From positions 1 through 15,153 of the forward strand of contig JAQGIX010000254.1 of assembly GCA_028290925.1 (NCBI GenBank): 15,153 nt of DNA, in the 5' to 3' direction. Positions 14,519 to 15,153 of the stretch are shown piece after piece (positions within the stretch are counted from its first letter, which is position 1; every line of letters begins with the position of its first letter). Both the position numbers and the translations under genes were made by a program. Below the pieces are notes generated by a model, which was given only the letters and a program-made list of their open reading frames with translations, was not told where the DNA came from and ran no database searches. Source of the DNA: Phenylobacterium sp. Lineage in GTDB: Bacteria > Pseudomonadota > Alphaproteobacteria > Caulobacterales > Caulobacteraceae.

Positions 14519-15153
14519 ATGCCGCAGCAATATTATCTTGAGATCCCGGGGCTGCACGGCTCGTCGGTGGATCAGGGCTACGTCGGGGCCTTCACGGTGA
14601 CGAGCTTCAGCTTCGCCGCCGACGAGCCCGTCTTCCCGACGAGCGGCGGGCTGGGTGTGGGCAAGCCGACGTTCGGGCCGCTGCAGGTCACCGTGGCCGA
14701 CGCCACCGGACTCGCCGACCTGATGCGCGGCCTCGCCAAGGGAAGCATGCTCCCCGGCGCCTCGCTGATCGGCGTCGACAATCCCGGCCTGCACACGGTG
14801 GAGACCTACCGGGTCAACCTCGCCAATGTGACGGTCTCCTCCATCGAGCAGACCCAGGACAACGGCTACGTCGTCACCCTGAACTATGGGACGATCGGGG
14901 TGATCACCCACGATCTCAAGCCGGACGGGACGGCCATCAATCCCCCGGCCACCTTCGGCTTCGACGTGATCACCAACGTCACCGTCGCCGCGCCGCCGAA
15001 CGTCACGCCCGGGAGCGGCGCGGGGCCGATCGCGCCGACCAAGTTCTTCCTCTTGATCAACGGCGTGAACGGCGGCTCCCAGGACGCCGCCCACCAGGGC
15101 TGGTTCGAGATCAACAGCTTCGACTTCGCCGCAGCCAACAACGGGACCGCCTC
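14519..15153 (+). CDS. Hcp-family protein with tandem Hcp-like domains, 3' end outside the window
   Basis: The reading frame from ATG 14519 is open to the window edge (211 complete codons). It starts YYLEIPGLHGSSVDQGYVGA and continues with FTVTSFSF, the opening strands of Hcp/T6SS tube-forming beta-barrel proteins. The same pattern begins again near residue 175 as FFLLINGVNGGSQDAAHQGW then FEINSFDF, an offset of about 171 residues, so the protein is a tandem repeat rather than a single 160-residue Hcp. A GGGGTGGGTGGGG stretch precedes the ATG. No other type VI secretion genes are in view, so a secretion role is uncertain. Such duplicated Hcp-like proteins may be secreted structural or effector-carrier proteins. 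It is likely unrelated to the catabolic cluster. Another long frame on the opposite strand here is a shadow. Confidence 0.8.
   Translation, partial: MPQQYYLEIPGLHGSSVDQGYVGAFTVTSFSFAADEPVFPTSGGLGVGKPTFGPLQVTVADATGLADLMRGLAKGSMLPGASLIGVDNPGLHTVETYRVNLANVTVSSIEQTQDNGYVVTLNYGTIGVITHDLKPDGTAINPPATFGFDVITNVTVAAPPNVTPGSGAGPIAPTKFFLLINGVNGGSQDAAHQGWFEINSFDFAAANNGTA

Noticed and set aside
1..15153. CRISPR arrays, insertion sequences or integrases
   Set aside because: No regularly spaced direct repeats, no transposase or recombinase motifs, and no terminal inverted repeats were seen.

Overview
The window is strongly GC-rich and densely coded. It looks chromosomal and alphaproteobacterial, most like Caulobacterales (Phenylobacterium or Caulobacter) or a sphingomonad. 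That placement rests on gene content (a large TonB-dependent receptor beside a Spinster-type MFS carrier, a GMC oxidoreductase, and COG3618-like amidohydrolase and DapA-like genes under a TetR regulator) and not on any marker gene, so it is tentative.

Layout. Bases 1-74 are a tRNA-Val(CAC) lacking only its first base. Bases 201-13129 hold a catabolic-looking cluster. In order: FAD aromatic monooxygenase (351-1829, +); TonB-dependent receptor (1854-4049, -); MFS transporter (4325-5698, -); GMC oxidoreductase (5834-7552, +); an operon of zinc alcohol dehydrogenase, cupin protein and DapA-family aldolase (7627-10178, +); a TetR regulator (10268-10939, +); and an alpha/beta hydrolase plus amidohydrolase pair (11107-13129, +). 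A membrane-anchored beta-propeller protein (13214-14263, +) follows and may belong to the last operon. Then comes a short stretch that may be a remnant of a medium-chain dehydrogenase, with a perfect hairpin inside it. The right edge enters a tandem Hcp-domain protein that runs off the window.

The main observation is a repeated operator. Six copies of a 17-bp inverted repeat, TWGACC-N5-GGTCWA (one copy with a poorer left arm), lie in front of five transcription units: the monooxygenase, the TonB receptor (two copies), the divergent MFS/GMC pair, the dehydrogenase operon, and the hydrolase operon. All six keep exactly five bases between half-sites. None of the clear copies lies inside a gene. 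The single TetR gene is the obvious candidate to bind them. This makes the cluster one self-contained regulon.

How the genes may work together (inference): the receptor and MFS carrier import a compound that induces the TetR regulon. GMC and zinc dehydrogenases oxidise hydroxyl groups, the flavin monooxygenase hydroxylates a ring, the alpha/beta hydrolase (resembling carbon-carbon bond hydrolases) and the amidohydrolase hydrolyse intermediates, and the Schiff-base aldolase releases a small 2-oxo acid. No classical ring-cleavage dioxygenase is present; the cupin is the only candidate for that step. The substrate cannot be named from sequence alone.
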